NCBI GenBank assembly: GCA_964304625.1
Contig: OZ199840.1
Span: 9,424,001-9,488,000, forward strand
DNA length: 64,000 nucleotides
Source of the DNA: Kudoa neothunni
Taxonomy: Eukaryota; Cnidaria
Direction of reading: 5' to 3'
Position numbers and translations under genes: made by a program. The notes beneath the pieces are model-generated. The model did no database searches, was not told the DNA's origin, and saw only the letters and a list, made by a program, of their open reading frames with translations. This document shows positions 22,042 through 35,000 of the stretch, one piece after another. Numbering within the stretch: position 1 is the stretch's first letter; each line of letters starts with the position of its first letter.

Positions 22042-24834
22042 CTCCATAGTATGAATAATTAGGTGATTTTTTAAACGAAAATTTATGAAACGCCACATAA
22101 GCCCACCGAATGAGAGTTGAAGGATTAATTGACGCAACGATTGGTCTTTTCCCCAAATTCTGTCCTTAAGAGTTTCTCAAAATTCACGCCATTTTGGAAT
22201 TTTTTTTAACTATCGTACAATAAAAATCAAGAAATGGGTATTGGTTAGAGTTTCTATGGATGTCACGTCGCGAGTGTGATATATCGTGACAAGCGTAAAA
22301 TGCGCCACGCTTCCTCACCACTCATTACGCTCAAATTTTTGGAGGCTATATAAGCTAGGGTTCGGCAAATAAACGAACGCGCTATATATAAAAAATAAAC
22401 GTTTTTACGAAAAATAATACAAATAGAATCCTTGCTTCACCTTTAAATGCACTGTGAACTTAAACTTAGTTAAGTTAAATTTAAGAAAGTTACGGATTGG
22501 TTACGTTAATTATTGGGCTTAAGAGTATATCGAACTAAAGCTTTTTAGTTGAAGCTCTAAAGATCCTAGTTTTCTCATTTTTGCCGAAATCAATTAGTTT
22601 TTGATGTATAAATATCACTTTTAGCATTTTATAACTCCGTATGTCACGTCACATCGTGCTTACATTCTCGTTATCACGCATAACGCTTATTTTATCGGGT
22701 TCATCCCTTTTCCATCACGTTCACGCTTTTTAGAAACTTTAGCATTGGCGCGATAAATAATACTCAGATGTCATTAATTCTGAGTATATTTAATTATTTG
22801 TGGCCACTAAGACTGAAACTGCAGGTCACAAATATTTAACAATAACAGATTTTAAAAAATGTGTTTGTAATCTTGTGATAAAGAGTTGCAGCTACGATAA
22901 AAAATTTCCGTTATGCAAGCGTACATGAAATTTAGGATTAAATTTACTGAGATATTCGCCTCTGTCTTCAATAAATTAGCTTAAACGTCTAAAGACCGTT
23001 CGTCGAAAACTTCAGTATGTGCCCATGGGGGTCGTTTTTGACCCCATCATTATTTTCTTATTTTATTGTGAAATTTACCCCTAAAGTTATTCTTGTAATT
23101 ATTACTCACCACACCGCTATATTAACCGATTAGAAGTTTGCGTTAGAGGGAATAAAGTTGAGAAAAATGTAATTAATTCTTCGATTAAATATTATAAAAA
23201 TCTTCATCCAAAAGCTTGTAATTCTAGGTTTCAAATATAAGTTTTATTGTATTTACATTGTTGAGAGTTTTTGAAGATAAAATAACGTGGTTCAATCAAA
23301 TATAGAAAAGAAATGAACACAAACGACCGTACAAGACATCAGTCATGATTTCCTGGAAGAGTCGTTAATCACAAATTAGAAATTAGAAATTAAGGTTAAG
23401 TATGGATCATAGTTGTAAGTATTTGAGTATGTCTATACATTTAAAATGAATAAATTAAATATAAAAATAAATCACATTAATTTCGGGGTATTCTAAAGAG
23501 AAAGCAGGTTTTGTCAAAGATAACATCAATCAGTTTCTAAACTACATGTCTGGCAACAAAAAAAGTTTTTTTTGAATCTGTGAGACGAGAAAATAGTTGT
23601 GTTGTAGATATAACACCGTATATTAGCTTTTTATTAATATTTCGTTAACAACATGCACATCGCGATCTTTTGCGTGGATCGTTGATTTCTGTGGATTAGA
23701 TGTTTTGCCAATATCAATACATTTATTAAATAGTTCTGAACTATATTTTAAATGCAAATGATAATGATCCTTGAAAGTCTGGCCCAAATAGTCACCAATA
23801 AGTTAAGATGCCCCCCCCCCCCCCGAAGTTGATACACGTATACTGTAATTTAGCCCCAAATTATTGATATCTTTATCAAAAGGCATTCCTAAATATAAAT
23901 TTTTTCTTAAATTAATCATCTAAAATGAAATAATATACTTTTTTTACCCCTAACGTTTAAAATACATATAGCCGATAATTCTTAATTTAATCTTACGACG
24001 TCATTGTAATCCTTCGATAGGAAAAACTAAAACATACAATTTGCACATTTATTGAACGTTTAATATATATTAATTGCGTTAATTTTTATTTTTTTATATT
24101 GGCAATTTTAATATGGAGAACATGTGTTCAATTATACAAGCATTTTTCCTAGGATAAATTCCAATATTTTTCAAAATTTTGAGTTTATTTAGTATATGAA
24201 CGTATTTTCTAGGATTAAGTGGATGTTGTACTGAAGTCTATGAGGTTTTCATTTATAAAAATAAGATTTACCAGAAATGGGGTCACGACGCACCCAGCCT
24301 GGTCCTGGGAGATTTAAAAAATTCGTTAAATAAAAAACAATTTTTGGCACATTTTATCATAAAACACAAATGTTTCCACCAATATAGCTTAAAAATTACA
24401 TCCATAATTTGTTTTCGTCCAAAAACAAACGAACATCACTAAATATCTTAGCGATAACAACCAATTTAAAATTATCAATATAATTATATAACGCGATTAA
24501 AATAAAACAATTTATGATTTGGAGAAATAAATATTTTAGTAACCAATTAAATGCTACCAGGAAAAGCGGGTAATTCGCACTAGCAACCATTGGTGATTAA
24601 AGCTTGAATCCCAACAGAAAACACAGAATGAAATTAACCACAGAATTTCGAGGAATTCCTCGACACCTCCTTTTAAATCCCAAAATGAAAACAATGTCGC
24701 AGGACACAACAGACCGAAGCAAAAATTAAACCGGAAAAATGATGTGAAATACAAAAACCAAAGTACAATTTTTATAAACAAAATGACAAAAGCAAAATAT
24801 TCAAGTGCACTAAATAAATAATGGAGCGCGGGAG
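22042..24834. other. Intergenic stretch with CACG-rich blocks and a poly-C run
   Basis: No gene is supported. Two blocks, 22258-22330 and 22640-22735, share TGTCACGTC, CACGC and ACGCTT words and look like diverged copies of one another. A run of 14 C lies at about 23811-23824. Near 23030 the sequence GGGGGTCGTTTTTGACCCC forms a near-perfect palindrome. The part from about 24550 is the 3' flank of the MAX-like gene on the minus strand. Confidence 0.45.
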
Positions 24835-25503
24835 TTAACAGGATTCATCTTCAGAATCCTCTTCGCTCGATATTTGTCCTTGTAATACACTTTCAGTCAG
24901 CTCTTCTTTGGGGGCACGATCTAAAGCCATAGTTTGAAGTGGAGGTAGCTTGGCCACTCCATTTGGAGGGTGATTGGATCCATTGATTAACGATTGACTA
25001 GACTATGATATCCCAGTGAAAATTTCAACACACAGTCTATTCTTCAAATTACGTTTGAAATAGAATGTGGCGTCAAGGTTGAAGCAGCATGAGTGTATGT
25101 GTTGATAAGTTGAATAAGTTCAGGATTGATAATTGGTGTCACACCTTCCTTGATACACGAGTTGATGTACTCGACTAGAACCATATTTTAGGTGAATTAG
25201 GTGAATTAATGATAAAATACGCTGGGCATTGAGGAAGTCAACTTCGGGACCAAGACTTTCAATAGATGTCTACAACACACCAATTAACAGCAGCACCAAT
25301 TGCACACAACAAACTTTCATCAAATCGTATTCCAAATTGCTGGCTTCCACGAAGCTGGTTGCGTGATTTAAAACCACACTTCTAGAAGCTTTCTCACCAG
25401 CCAACATGGGCAGGGCTTCTTTTAGTCGCTCGAAATTATCTTTAATGTGATTTCGCCGGTTTCGTTCCAATGCATTATGATGTTCTCTTTTAGAATCGCG
25501 TTC
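24835..25503 (-). CDS. MAX: MAX-like bHLH-zipper transcription factor, 5' exon missing
   Basis: Four exons on the minus strand (25503-25315, 25269-25221, 25174-25053, 25002-24835), with introns of 45, 46 and 50 nt, give about 175 residues. The first begins in phase 0 after a TTTGTAG acceptor, so a short first exon with the start codon lies upstream and I could not fix it. The basic region is HHNALERNRRNHIKDNF, helix 2 begins GEKASRSVVLNHAT, and a short zipper follows (SIESLGPEVDFLNAQLEYI). HHNALER, HIKD and GEKASR are hallmarks of MAX, the partner of MYC/MXD proteins at E-boxes. The basic region keeps the His, Glu and Arg that read CACGTG. The tail ends in acidic SSEEDSEDESC, like the Ser/Glu-rich end of MAX. 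MLX-type paralogues are less likely. Confidence 0.85.
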
Positions 25504-26753
25504 CTACAAATAAGATAGTCAAAACGCACGTAATCAGATGTGGAATATGTATTATCGGCGACTTAAAAACTAGGAGACGTTCATACCATCAGAAAAATCA
25601 GAATATTAATCCATTTAAATGGAAACTATTATGCTGGGGGACAATAATAATCCAAATTAACTTAGAATAGTTGGTTGGGAAAATATTTTTAACAATTGTT
25701 CATCCCCATTCAAGCCTCGCAGAAACATTCTATTGTAAAGTTTCACGCAGACTTGATTACATCAAATTAATGCACGTGTATTAATTAGTAAACCATACCA
25801 TTTTTGTCTGCGTTCACCTGTTCAATAAGTAGTTTTCCCAGATTTGCCAGCTAAATCCAATTTAAAAATCAGCCTAAATGCTGTCTTATAATCGTTAACC
25901 GTACCAAACTATCAGTTGGATGAATACACCCTCGGTGTGATTCGGGCGCATTCAATAATAGGATTTAACAGCATCTGCCAAACAAATAACGCTTCCGCCT
26001 TTGATTAAGAGTGCATTGGTCTATTCAGTCGCTAACTTGTCGTATGCGCATTTGTCACCTATTTATTCTCTTTAAAACCGCCACACCTTTATTATTGTCT
26101 AAAAACGCAGATTATTATCAACTTTTATGTGAATCTGGTTTTGTGGAATATTTTATGGAATTTCGTGTACAATTTAATTTTCAAAAGATTACCATTGCTT
26201 ATTTTTTACGATATTGGTTAAATTTTTTGACGTAACTTTCAAAACGATGATTTAAGTATTAATGGTGTCACTCATAATGAGTGGTTATGCTTATGTCAAC
26301 ACATTTAACCCTTTAGACTGTAGGCTATCATCGGACAATCACGTAAAGGTTGAACTGGGATCCAAGAGTTCAGTCGGATTAGTTTGATCATTTTAGGGCT
26401 CCACAATTAATCGTTTAGTTGTCTTTAGGCTTTATTAACACATCAAAGATGTCCTATCATTGAGTATCATATTTTACACATTGATTCAGGCTAATACATC
26501 TCTAAATTAAAATTAAGTATTTTTAAAATTCGTTTAAATAAATTCATCGCTAATTGTAAAAAATACAAGTTCAGTATCAGATAACATATCGAATATGAAA
26601 GCAAACATGAATCTAATAGATTTTTAAAATTTCTTTTTTTTCGCGAATTATTTAAAAGAAAATTTGGCAAACTTCAATTAGAATAAAAACTGAAAAATCA
26701 CTATAATATTTTCTATTCTTATTCCAATATCATAATTAGTTTCTTATATTGTA
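25504..26753. other. Upstream region of the MAX-like gene
   Basis: This should contain the missing first coding exon and promoter of the MAX-like gene on the minus strand. Candidate ATGs exist (for example near 25719) but none splices in frame by eye. The 74-codon plus-strand frame at 26011 shows no family features. TTAACCCTTT at 26308 resembles a piggyBac-type end without a partner. Confidence 0.4.
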
Positions 26754-27056
26754 GGGTTTCCCGATCGATACGAGATTCGTTGCAATCAATGTGAGATTCT
26801 TTGCGATCAATAAGAGATCTTTTGCTCAAATCTGAGACTCACCTTTTTAAAATAAGGCTTTTTCCCATTAAGGTGAACACCGTAAAAGAGTTGGAAGTTT
26901 AGTTGCCTAATAGCTAGATTTGTTGCAATCACGCAAGACTACGGGGAACATTCTGTCGAGTGACCTAGTCACTAAGTATTTCCTACTAATTAATGTATAT
27001 AAATTATGTATTATTAAAATTCTCTTGTAAATATTGCATATATTCATATTTTTAGG

Positions 27057-28138
27057 ATGGAATTTAATTCTGAAAATAGTCAACCTAATAAAAATAAAGT
27101 AGGCATTAGCGATGATGATGATGATGATGATGATTGATGATGATGATGATGATGATGATTGATGATGATGATGATGATGATTGATGATGATGATGATGAT
27201 GATGATAGGATAAAAATCATAAACAAATCGTTGGAAGGAATATCGGCGAAACAGATTTCTGAAAATCTTTCATTTAACTACAAATCCGTTTGGAGAATCA
27301 TCGACAATTACAACAGAAATGGTGTTGTAAACGTTCAGAAACGTGGAGGTGACAGAAAATCGAAGTTATCTTACGATCAAAAATTAGAAATTTTAACTTG
27401 GATTGACCGTAATTGTTTGCTGAGACTGAACGATATCACTAGAATAGTCAGCGATAAGTTTGGACTCTCAGTCAGCATAAGTACAGTTGACAGAATTATC
27501 CGAAACTTACATTACACAATAAAATCCGCCGTCCCGATTCCCAAAAGAAGAAATTGTGAATCCACGATTGAAACCAGATTCAAATATGCTAAAGATTTTT
27601 AGGGAACATGAGCTGGAGATAGAGGATAAAAACTTCATATTTATGGTCGAGGTTGGGTTTTCGCCTTATCTTCCTGTTTCAGCTGCCCGGAGTAGAAATA
27701 TTTCGGTTGTGTCTGCTATGAATAAATATGGCATGATATATCACAAAATTCACGACAAGGCAGTGAATAGTGAAGATTTTAGAAAATGTCTAATTGAAAT
27801 AAAGAATGTCTGCTTATCCAAGAATATAAACAATCCAATTTTTATTCTTGATAACGCATGTATCCATCATTACAGCGAACTCAATGACACAATTGACTCA
27901 CTCCAACTTAAATTGTTTTTCCTGAAACCGTATTCTCCGTTCCTAAATCCTATCAAGAATATTTTTTTATGTGTGGAGAAATTTGGTTATAAGAGCAGAA
28001 ACAAAAAATGAGAGAGAATTCAAAGAATTAATATCATCTAAATTTAATGAGATTGATGGCTCGCATTGTGATGACTTCTATAGGAAGATGTTAAAGTATT
28101 TACAAAAAGCAGAAAACAAAGAAATAATTAATCAATAA
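27057..28138 (+). pseudogene. IS630/Tc1-type transposase, inactivated
   Basis: The frame opens with ATG at 27057 and soon enters a GAT repeat that breaks it. After the repeat, a helix-turn-helix region reads LEGISAKQISENLSFNYKSV (27234 on), then KLSYDQKLEILTWIDRN and STVDRIIRNL, the paired HTH layout of this superfamily. The catalytic part shows FIFMVEVGF (where D-E-x-GF is usual), FILDNACIHH (second Asp) and PYSPFLNPIKNIF (usually NPIE). The first Asp and the last Glu positions are therefore altered. A frame change near 27600 and another near 27970 separate the pieces. The last segment ends with a stop at 28138. Confidence 0.8.
27111..27207. repeat. GAT minisatellite inside the transposase gene
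   Basis: Runs of 6-8 GAT units are separated three times by an extra T (GATTGAT), giving a higher-order unit of about 22-25 bp. Each extra T shifts the reading frame, so the expansion alone disables the transposase. Confidence 0.9.
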
Positions 28139-28569
28139 AAAATTTATTTTCTGCTATTGTTAGATTTATTATGTCGATATATTGGAAATTTTTTTCTGCG
28201 CAGAATTTAGGTTTTTCATAATTTGAGACTTCAATATTTCAATAATCAAACTTACCTTAATGAATATCGCATTGATTGTAAAAAATCTCATATTGATAGG
28301 AACACCCTATAATTGCACTTTGTATATACCTAAAAGTAATTTTATTAAAAACCAGAAAATATTCTTAAAAAGTTTTGTTACATATAATTCGCAATTTTAC
28401 ACTAATATATGTATCAGATAATTATGTATCAACAGTAAACGGACTAATAAACAGAAATAGATACATAACGTTTGAATCAAACGTGAATCTTCAAAAATTT
28501 CATTCAAATCATCAAACGCAATGCTTTCGGCTTCGGATGGATAAAAATCATTGGAACCAATAAGACCTA

Positions 28570-29800
28570 CAGTCAAACCAGGATATTGCGTAATTTTTTG
28601 GGAATGGAAACAAATTACGCAATAGGTTGATTTTACGCAATAGGGGGTATTAGCGCGTGCTCGTTACGTATAAAAAACAAAATTTATTCAAAGTTACAAT
28701 AACTGGAAATTTCAGTTTGTTTGCACCAATCTTTGATTATTTCAGATATGAAATCCATAACTGGATGTGCTTTGAAAGTAATGTTATTGAGTTTTCTTTC
28801 ATAAAAGTTTTATGATTAAATTAATTGAATATTTGAGTTCTGCAGGTGACTGACACAATCGTTTTATCTCTTAAAAAGTTTGGATCGATATTTTTTTAAA
28901 TCTATCAACTGCATACACTTCACATAAAGCTATTGATTCTCCATGTATTTTTTCTCTCTTCTTCGATGTTGTTGATTTCATCAGATTTTTTTATTTAAAA
29001 ATTAAAGTTGATAAACAATTACACAGTGTGACGAAATTTTCAACATTATTTTCAGAAAAATCTTGAGATTAGTTTTCATTATTTATTAATGTTTAATTTA
29101 ATATATTGAAGAATCAAAATACAATGTTCAAAAAGTATAGATTCTACTAAGCGATTTTGAATGATAGTCGATGATAAGTTTTCCGATGCATGCTTTAAAG
29201 TTTTAATAAAACCAAAACGGTATACTTAAATAAATTTGAATTATCCGTATTTATTATGTTGCACTCTTCGTATCCTAGTGAAACTTTTGTGAAATTTCCT
29301 GGAAAAACTAATCATAGTTTGACTATTCACGTTGTTGGTTTCACCATAAAATTTTTTGTAATTAATTCTATGTTTAAATCCCAAGAACCAACCGTTACTA
29401 CCGGTGAATTTTTCGATACCTATGGATTTAGTATTGCTTTTCTTCTTTTCCACAATTAGGTAAGCAAGAACAATCTTTTCTCATTTCGCATTTTAGTTAT
29501 CCAAGAATAAATTATCTAATTCCGCGCATTTGTCTTCTTGACTTCTTTTTTTTCGAAGCTGATATAGTAAAATTAATAATATCATATTGAGAAGCTAAAA
29601 TTCTATTAATTGTAAAGTACCTTGAAAATATATTATCTTGAGGTTAGATAATTTCATATTATTAGATGGTTTAGAATGTTTATAAGTCATTATTTTTTCT
29701 CCTTTGAGTAATTTAATCGAATTATAATATTTGATAATTTCAATTTTTTCAACCATCGTTCGTTGATTCCTTACCATTCTTTCGCAGACTTCAAAAGGAC
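28570..29800 (-). mobile_element. pogo/Tigger-type element remnant
   Basis: A TA followed by CAGTCAAACCAGGATATTGCG at 28568-28590 resembles the CAGTCAAACCTCGATAT-type ends of pogo/Tigger elements. Within the next 60 bases ATTACGCAAT/TTACGCAAT occurs three times. The minus strand upstream encodes a Tigger-like DNA-binding region (29241-29777). The catalytic half (28600-29200) is too eroded to read, and I could not find the matching right end. Confidence 0.6.
29241..29777 (-). pseudogene. pogo/Tigger transposase DNA-binding domain remnant
   Basis: From the minus strand the N-terminus reads MVRNQRTMVEKIEIIKYYNS (29777 on), as in CENP-B/pogo HTH proteins. Later IGIEKFTGSNGWFLGFKHR (about 29390-29330) matches the second CENP-B-type HTH, whose family pattern is F-x-x-S-x-GW-[LF]-x-x-F-[KR]-x-R. 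A frame change and stops separate the halves. It is a broken transposon gene, not a host CENP-B. Confidence 0.72.
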
Positions 29801-30358
29801 GATTACGTGCGGATTAAACTGAACAAAATGTTACGCAGCAGCGAAATCTTAAAGTTATACCTCTCTAATCAAATATATTCATCTTTGTTCCCTCCGGTAA
29901 GATTAATTTAAATAATATACAAGCAAAGTTTAAATAGAAAATTAAAATATCCTTTATATTCCAATAAACATGTGAAATTACGCACTATTCAGGTTCCACT
30001 GTATCATTGTAAGAAGAAATCACATGTAAAGGATTAATTGAACCTAAACCCAGAAATAAACGATATAATAATAATCCACTTCAATTAAAACTCAACTTAA
30101 CCTTCTAAACTAGTAAAAAATTCCATCCTCTAACGGGCCAAGGGTGAAAAACACCCCAGACTTTTTTTTCTTAAATTTACTCAAAAAATAATTTTGAATT
30201 TATATAAGAATTTTTAGTAGATTCTATCGATAGAATTTGGAGTATATTTACATCTATTACAAAACTTAATCTGTTTCGACATGATTCGGCTCGATTATCG
30301 TGGATTATTTTCAACGAATAATAAGGTCTTGCGTTAAACTTATTACATATCTATCTAT
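29801..30358. other. AT-rich gap
   Basis: No gene is seen. Near 30137, GGGCCAAGGGTGAAAAACACCCC forms a small imperfect palindrome of the kind found at transposon ends, with no partner found. Confidence 0.4.
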
Positions 30359-31900
30359 TCTAATATATAAAGTAGTAGTGTCAGCAAGTGTTCATGTGCC
30401 ACGGAGAAACTTTTTTAAAATACAACTTTTAGTGCGCATTTGAATAGATGATACCATTAATTAAAATGGTTCATTTATGTAGAAATACAAATATAATCAA
30501 TACCGCAGTTACAAGTAAGGAATTTTCTAGTTGTTTACTTCGGAGTAATAGTCAGTTAAATAAAATTTTACTCGCGATATAGTAGGTAAATCCGTTAATT
30601 TTGATATAGAATGTTTTGAAAAATGCTATATATCTTATATATGCCTGTTTGGAGCCATTTTAAGACAAATAAAACTATTAACGTTACATTTAAAAGAGTT
30701 TTTTAAAATATAGATTCATTTTCAAGCATTATAGATACATTTTAAGCGAAAAGAATATGACCATCTTAAAGAAAACATAATTTGAGATTATAAGTTGTTG
30801 TCATCGAGAAATAATTTGGTAGTCCTATAAGCATTCTAAAAACAATGTAAGATGTGTGTAGAGTTTTCAAATAATTAAATTTTTGTGATAACTTTTTAAA
30901 TGAAAATTATGCTCCATTGGAATTCCTGAGGTGTGAAAATTTCTTTTTATCAAATATATCGATTGAAATTATATTCGTCTTTTCAATAAGTTTCTATATT
31001 TAATGAGATAATTGTTAAATAATGTTTAAGTTCTTAGTTACCTAATTATTCGCTACCCCAGACCCTATGGTTAATATTCAAATCAATATATAATTTTCTT
31101 TTCTTTTCTCACGAACTAATTCATTATGATATAAAAGCTGCATGAAAATATGCGACACCTCATTCTACACGTAGTTTAAGAATTTATATTCATGATTACT
31201 TGCACAAAATACAATCCCCTCTCAATATATGACATGCAAGTTAATAAAAAATTATTCATCTATTCGATCTAACCGATGTTTTCACGTAGTTTTCGTTGAT
31301 CTAAGAATAGTTCAATACGAAGAAATTTTGTAGGGCAATCAAACAGTACGTTTATTTTTAAAAGGGTGCATCCCCCCGAGAAAACCAGTTGATATTTAAG
31401 TATTTTAGCACTACTGTAATTTTTAAAACCAAAAACATCTTTACAATTTCAATTTAATCGTATTTTCATAATTAAACTTGTGTATTGTTGAACCAATAAG
31501 TATTTTCGTTAAAAATAAAGGTTTCATTTATTTAAAAATCGGGAAATTATGTTAAAATAGTGAATACGTAAGTTACCACTTACAGATTATTAAAACCTCA
31601 TTAACATCCTTTATAAAATTGCAAAAGGGAGTAGCAATTAATATTTTTGTTTCTGACGCGTTTTAGATTGATGTTGTCCTTTTTTTATCGTTTGTAGACT
31701 AATAATAAATTTTATAACTAATTTACTTAATGATTTTGTTTAATAAATAAATGCACTTTTATCGTTAATTAAGTTGCTCATAAAATTAAGGTCATTATAT
31801 TTTTGGTCAATAATTTGTAAAATAAACTTATAAATACTCATTAATTTCTCTCATTACCTCTATTTATATTTGAATGGGATATGTGCGCATAATAAATGTT
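30359..31900 (+). mobile_element. Helitron-type non-autonomous repeat, copy B
   Basis: It starts TCTAATATATAAAG and follows copies A and C block by block (for example the GTTTAAGTTCTTAGTTACC block near 31020 and CATTATGATATAAAAGCTGC near 31125). Similarity is lost at about 31900, before the 3' hairpin seen in the other two copies, so the 3' end is missing or replaced. No gene is inside. Confidence 0.65.
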
Positions 31901-32072
31901 GTTTATGAGCTTATATATTTTTAGAAAAAAATAAATCTAAATTCAATATGGAAAAATAACAATAGTTATCAACTACAATTATTATAATTAAAACAAAATA
32001 GTAAAAAAATTTGTTTGCTGAATTTTATAATATAGTTAACTTATGTAATGGACAGTGAATGTATCATAGTCT

Positions 32073-35000
32073 TTATAGATCATAAGAAGCGTCCTTAGAA
32101 TTCTTTTTGTAAACAGCTATACCCATCACCACCAAAAGTGAAGTCACGATGGGTATCATTGCATATAATCTAAAAGAAATTATCTACAATAAATATGTAT
32201 TCTCCGTTACATATAACTCCCAACTGACCTATCTAATGTTAAACTCTAAAATATAAATGTCAATTACGAATAACTATTCTTTGCAGCATCGTAGTTGTGA
32301 TTTTCTTTATTATCTAAAATTTTTCTTATTTGTCAGATCATTAAATTTTAATAATTTTACTAAATATAATGTTATAGACATGACATGAAATTTTGTTTTT
32401 ACCTTTTCTCAACCTTTTCTATTACTTTCTGAACGATATCATTTACTACAATGTTGGCATACTCGCTCCTTATGTTTTCTCCTTCTATAAATTTTTTATT
32501 CAACAAGGATTTTTTATTTAATTTACTAAATAAATCATTATAATTATATAAAAGATAATTGGAATTCTATTACCCTTTCATTTTACCAATTCTTGAGTCT
32601 TCGCAAAATATATTATTAGATAATAAGGATTATTTAATAATTTAAACAAAATATTCTTACATTGAATATTATATGATCTATATAAGGAGTGATCTTTTAC
32701 TTTCAGTTTCAATATATAATCCTTTTCTGTCGATAAATTATTGATCTTAACGACACACTTATTGGCAGAGCATTCTTCGTCATCATTACACCATGTAACA
32801 ATTTTCCCCTCCTGATCGTTTCCGATTTTTTCCTGAATCATAAACGGACATCTTGAATTCTCATCTTTCCCATCGAAATTCACTTCAGTTGTCAAATCAC
32901 TATATCCATGTAACGAATGTTTTGTTGAAATAGCTCCATTCACTAAAAAATATTATTAATCATAGGCTAATCGATTTTTAATACTTATTTCAATAGAATA
33001 CTCCTTTTGTGTTTTGCCATCAGATGGTTCGACTGTCACGGTGTAAGTCGCTCCTAAGTCTAGGTTGACAATTTTGAACTTAGCATCACATTTGTTCTCG
33101 CATGCTCCCATTTCATCACATGTAGCCATATATTTTGGATCGGAGGTGCCATGTTTTTTAACATATATTCTGCAGACTGGAAAATAAGTTTCGGTTCCAA
33201 ATGGTGTTATTGTAACAGTGGAACCCTTTTTGATTGGATCTGAATTATTCGCTGTTAAATCTCCTTCTCCAGCTAAATATATTGTTAAACTTTATTGTTT
33301 AAATATGCTGTTACTTGTTCGGAATGTTATTTTCTTTACATAGTTATTAATTCCAACGTTGGTTACCGTTACAGAAATTATATAACTTGTGCCGGCCAGA
33401 AGGTTATTAATAGTGTATGACTCTTCACAGCTAGTATTACATTCATTATTGTCCTTACATTCAGCTTTTGTTTCAGTCGAACAAGTATTTGCTCGGCGTA
33501 TTTTAATTGTACACACTGAATCAGAGACATCCGCATTCATACTCTTATAGACATTAAGCCCTGTAAGGATGACTCCCGCATTTGAAATGCCACTTAAAAT
33601 TATGCCATTGTCATTTCCTATAAAAAATTATGTTTAAAATTAAATCTGAAACTACTTTTAAAGTGTTGTTTGAACCCATCGGTATCAAACCTTCGTTTTA
33701 CAATTATTCCAACATTATCACTTTCTTCTGTCATGTTGATAAAACCATCATGACAAAGATGGAAACACTCATTTTTCTCCCCAGTGCATCCATTTAAAAC
33801 AGTATCTTCTTGATCTGAACCACTTTCATCTACCTTAAATACCTTTATATGACAAATCTCACCATTATATGGCCCAGGAGAGAATTTTATTTTAAGTTTT
33901 CTATTGTCATTATCAACACCTGAAACAGAATAAATGATTTCAGATTTTAGAGGGGTCTCGGCTTTAATGTAATTATTATTTATGTAATATAATATTCCAG
34001 GCCATAACAGTGTCGAACTGACATTATAATAAATTATGTATCTATCAAGTGGGAGAGAAATGGATTTATCTTCTGGAGTCTCAGAATATGCTTCCATTTT
34101 CATGTTGGACTTATCTGTATCACTATGTGGAACATCCTTCCCATCGTATTGTATATTCCAATCAGTTATTGAGTTCGATTTGTAAGAGCAACTAACTTTG
34201 CCGTCAGTATAAGATATTTTATAAGTGTTATCTTGTTTATAATCTATAAAAAATATCGTTGAAAATTATAGTATATAGATATAATTATTTTTAATTACTC
34301 ATTATTATTGGGAACACTTGCATCATTTTACACCTTTTGGCTTCATCTTTGTCTGCACCATAACAAACTGATATATATCGATCAATTTTGGAATTAATAT
34401 ATCCGACGTTAAGATCACTTTTGGTGCATTCCACCAAACAATCACCATCTTCTTCGTCTGTGCAGAGTTGTGGCTTTTTAAATTCAGCTCCTATAAAACC
34501 AACTATCTTTATTACACAATAATTATTATCAGGAAAATCTTTCAATGTAACTGAAAATTTTTCAGCATCATCACTCGAAGATTTTATAAACTTCTGTTCC
34601 AATTTTCCACGTCGAACAAAAGCTATAAACGTATGTCAAATTGAATTTGTTGTGAAAGTTACCGGGTATTGATAGCTTGAATGGTGACGATATTTTATCT
34701 GCGTAAATCATCAACCTGTAGTTATACTTATTATCGTATACATCATGATCAAACTTGATATCATTACAGTTTTTAGCATCATTCTCACAACCAATGCAAG
34801 ACTTTATTATTCTCGTAGGTGAAACTATTTAAAGGTAATTAAAATACAACGAAACGATTACCTTTGTCTGTTTCATGTTTATATAACTGATAGTAACATT
34901 TTTTATCACTTACGTTTTCCAAAGAATTCTTCGTTTGTATTTCGAGCTTGTTCTTCTTGGAATTATTTGAAATTACAAATTCAATTGTTTCACCCTCTAT

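Larger units (their letters stand above)
26754..28307 (+). mobile_element. IS630/Tc1-mariner superfamily element
   Basis: The element is flanked by TA (26752-26753 and 28308-28309). Its left end reads GGGTTTCCCGATCGATACG with, further in, CAATCAATGTGAGATTC. The minus-strand right end reads GGGTGTTCCTATCAATATG with CAATCAATGCGATATTC, so the inverted repeats are about 60-70 bp. The 1.55-kb size and the internal transposase frame agree with a complete-length but inactivated Tc1/mariner-superfamily copy. Confidence 0.85.

Noticed and set aside
21728-22156. Overlapping frames at the right end of the hAT-like element
   Set aside because: They run into the element's terminal repeat and show no conserved motif.
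23811-23824. Poly-C run as a structured element
   Set aside because: Homopolymer only; no flanking repeat or palindrome. The C run near 57829 was rejected for the same reason.
26306-26330. TTAACCCTTT motif as a second piggyBac-type MITE end
   Set aside because: No inverted partner with TTAA was found nearby. The same applies to TTAACCC at 39274.
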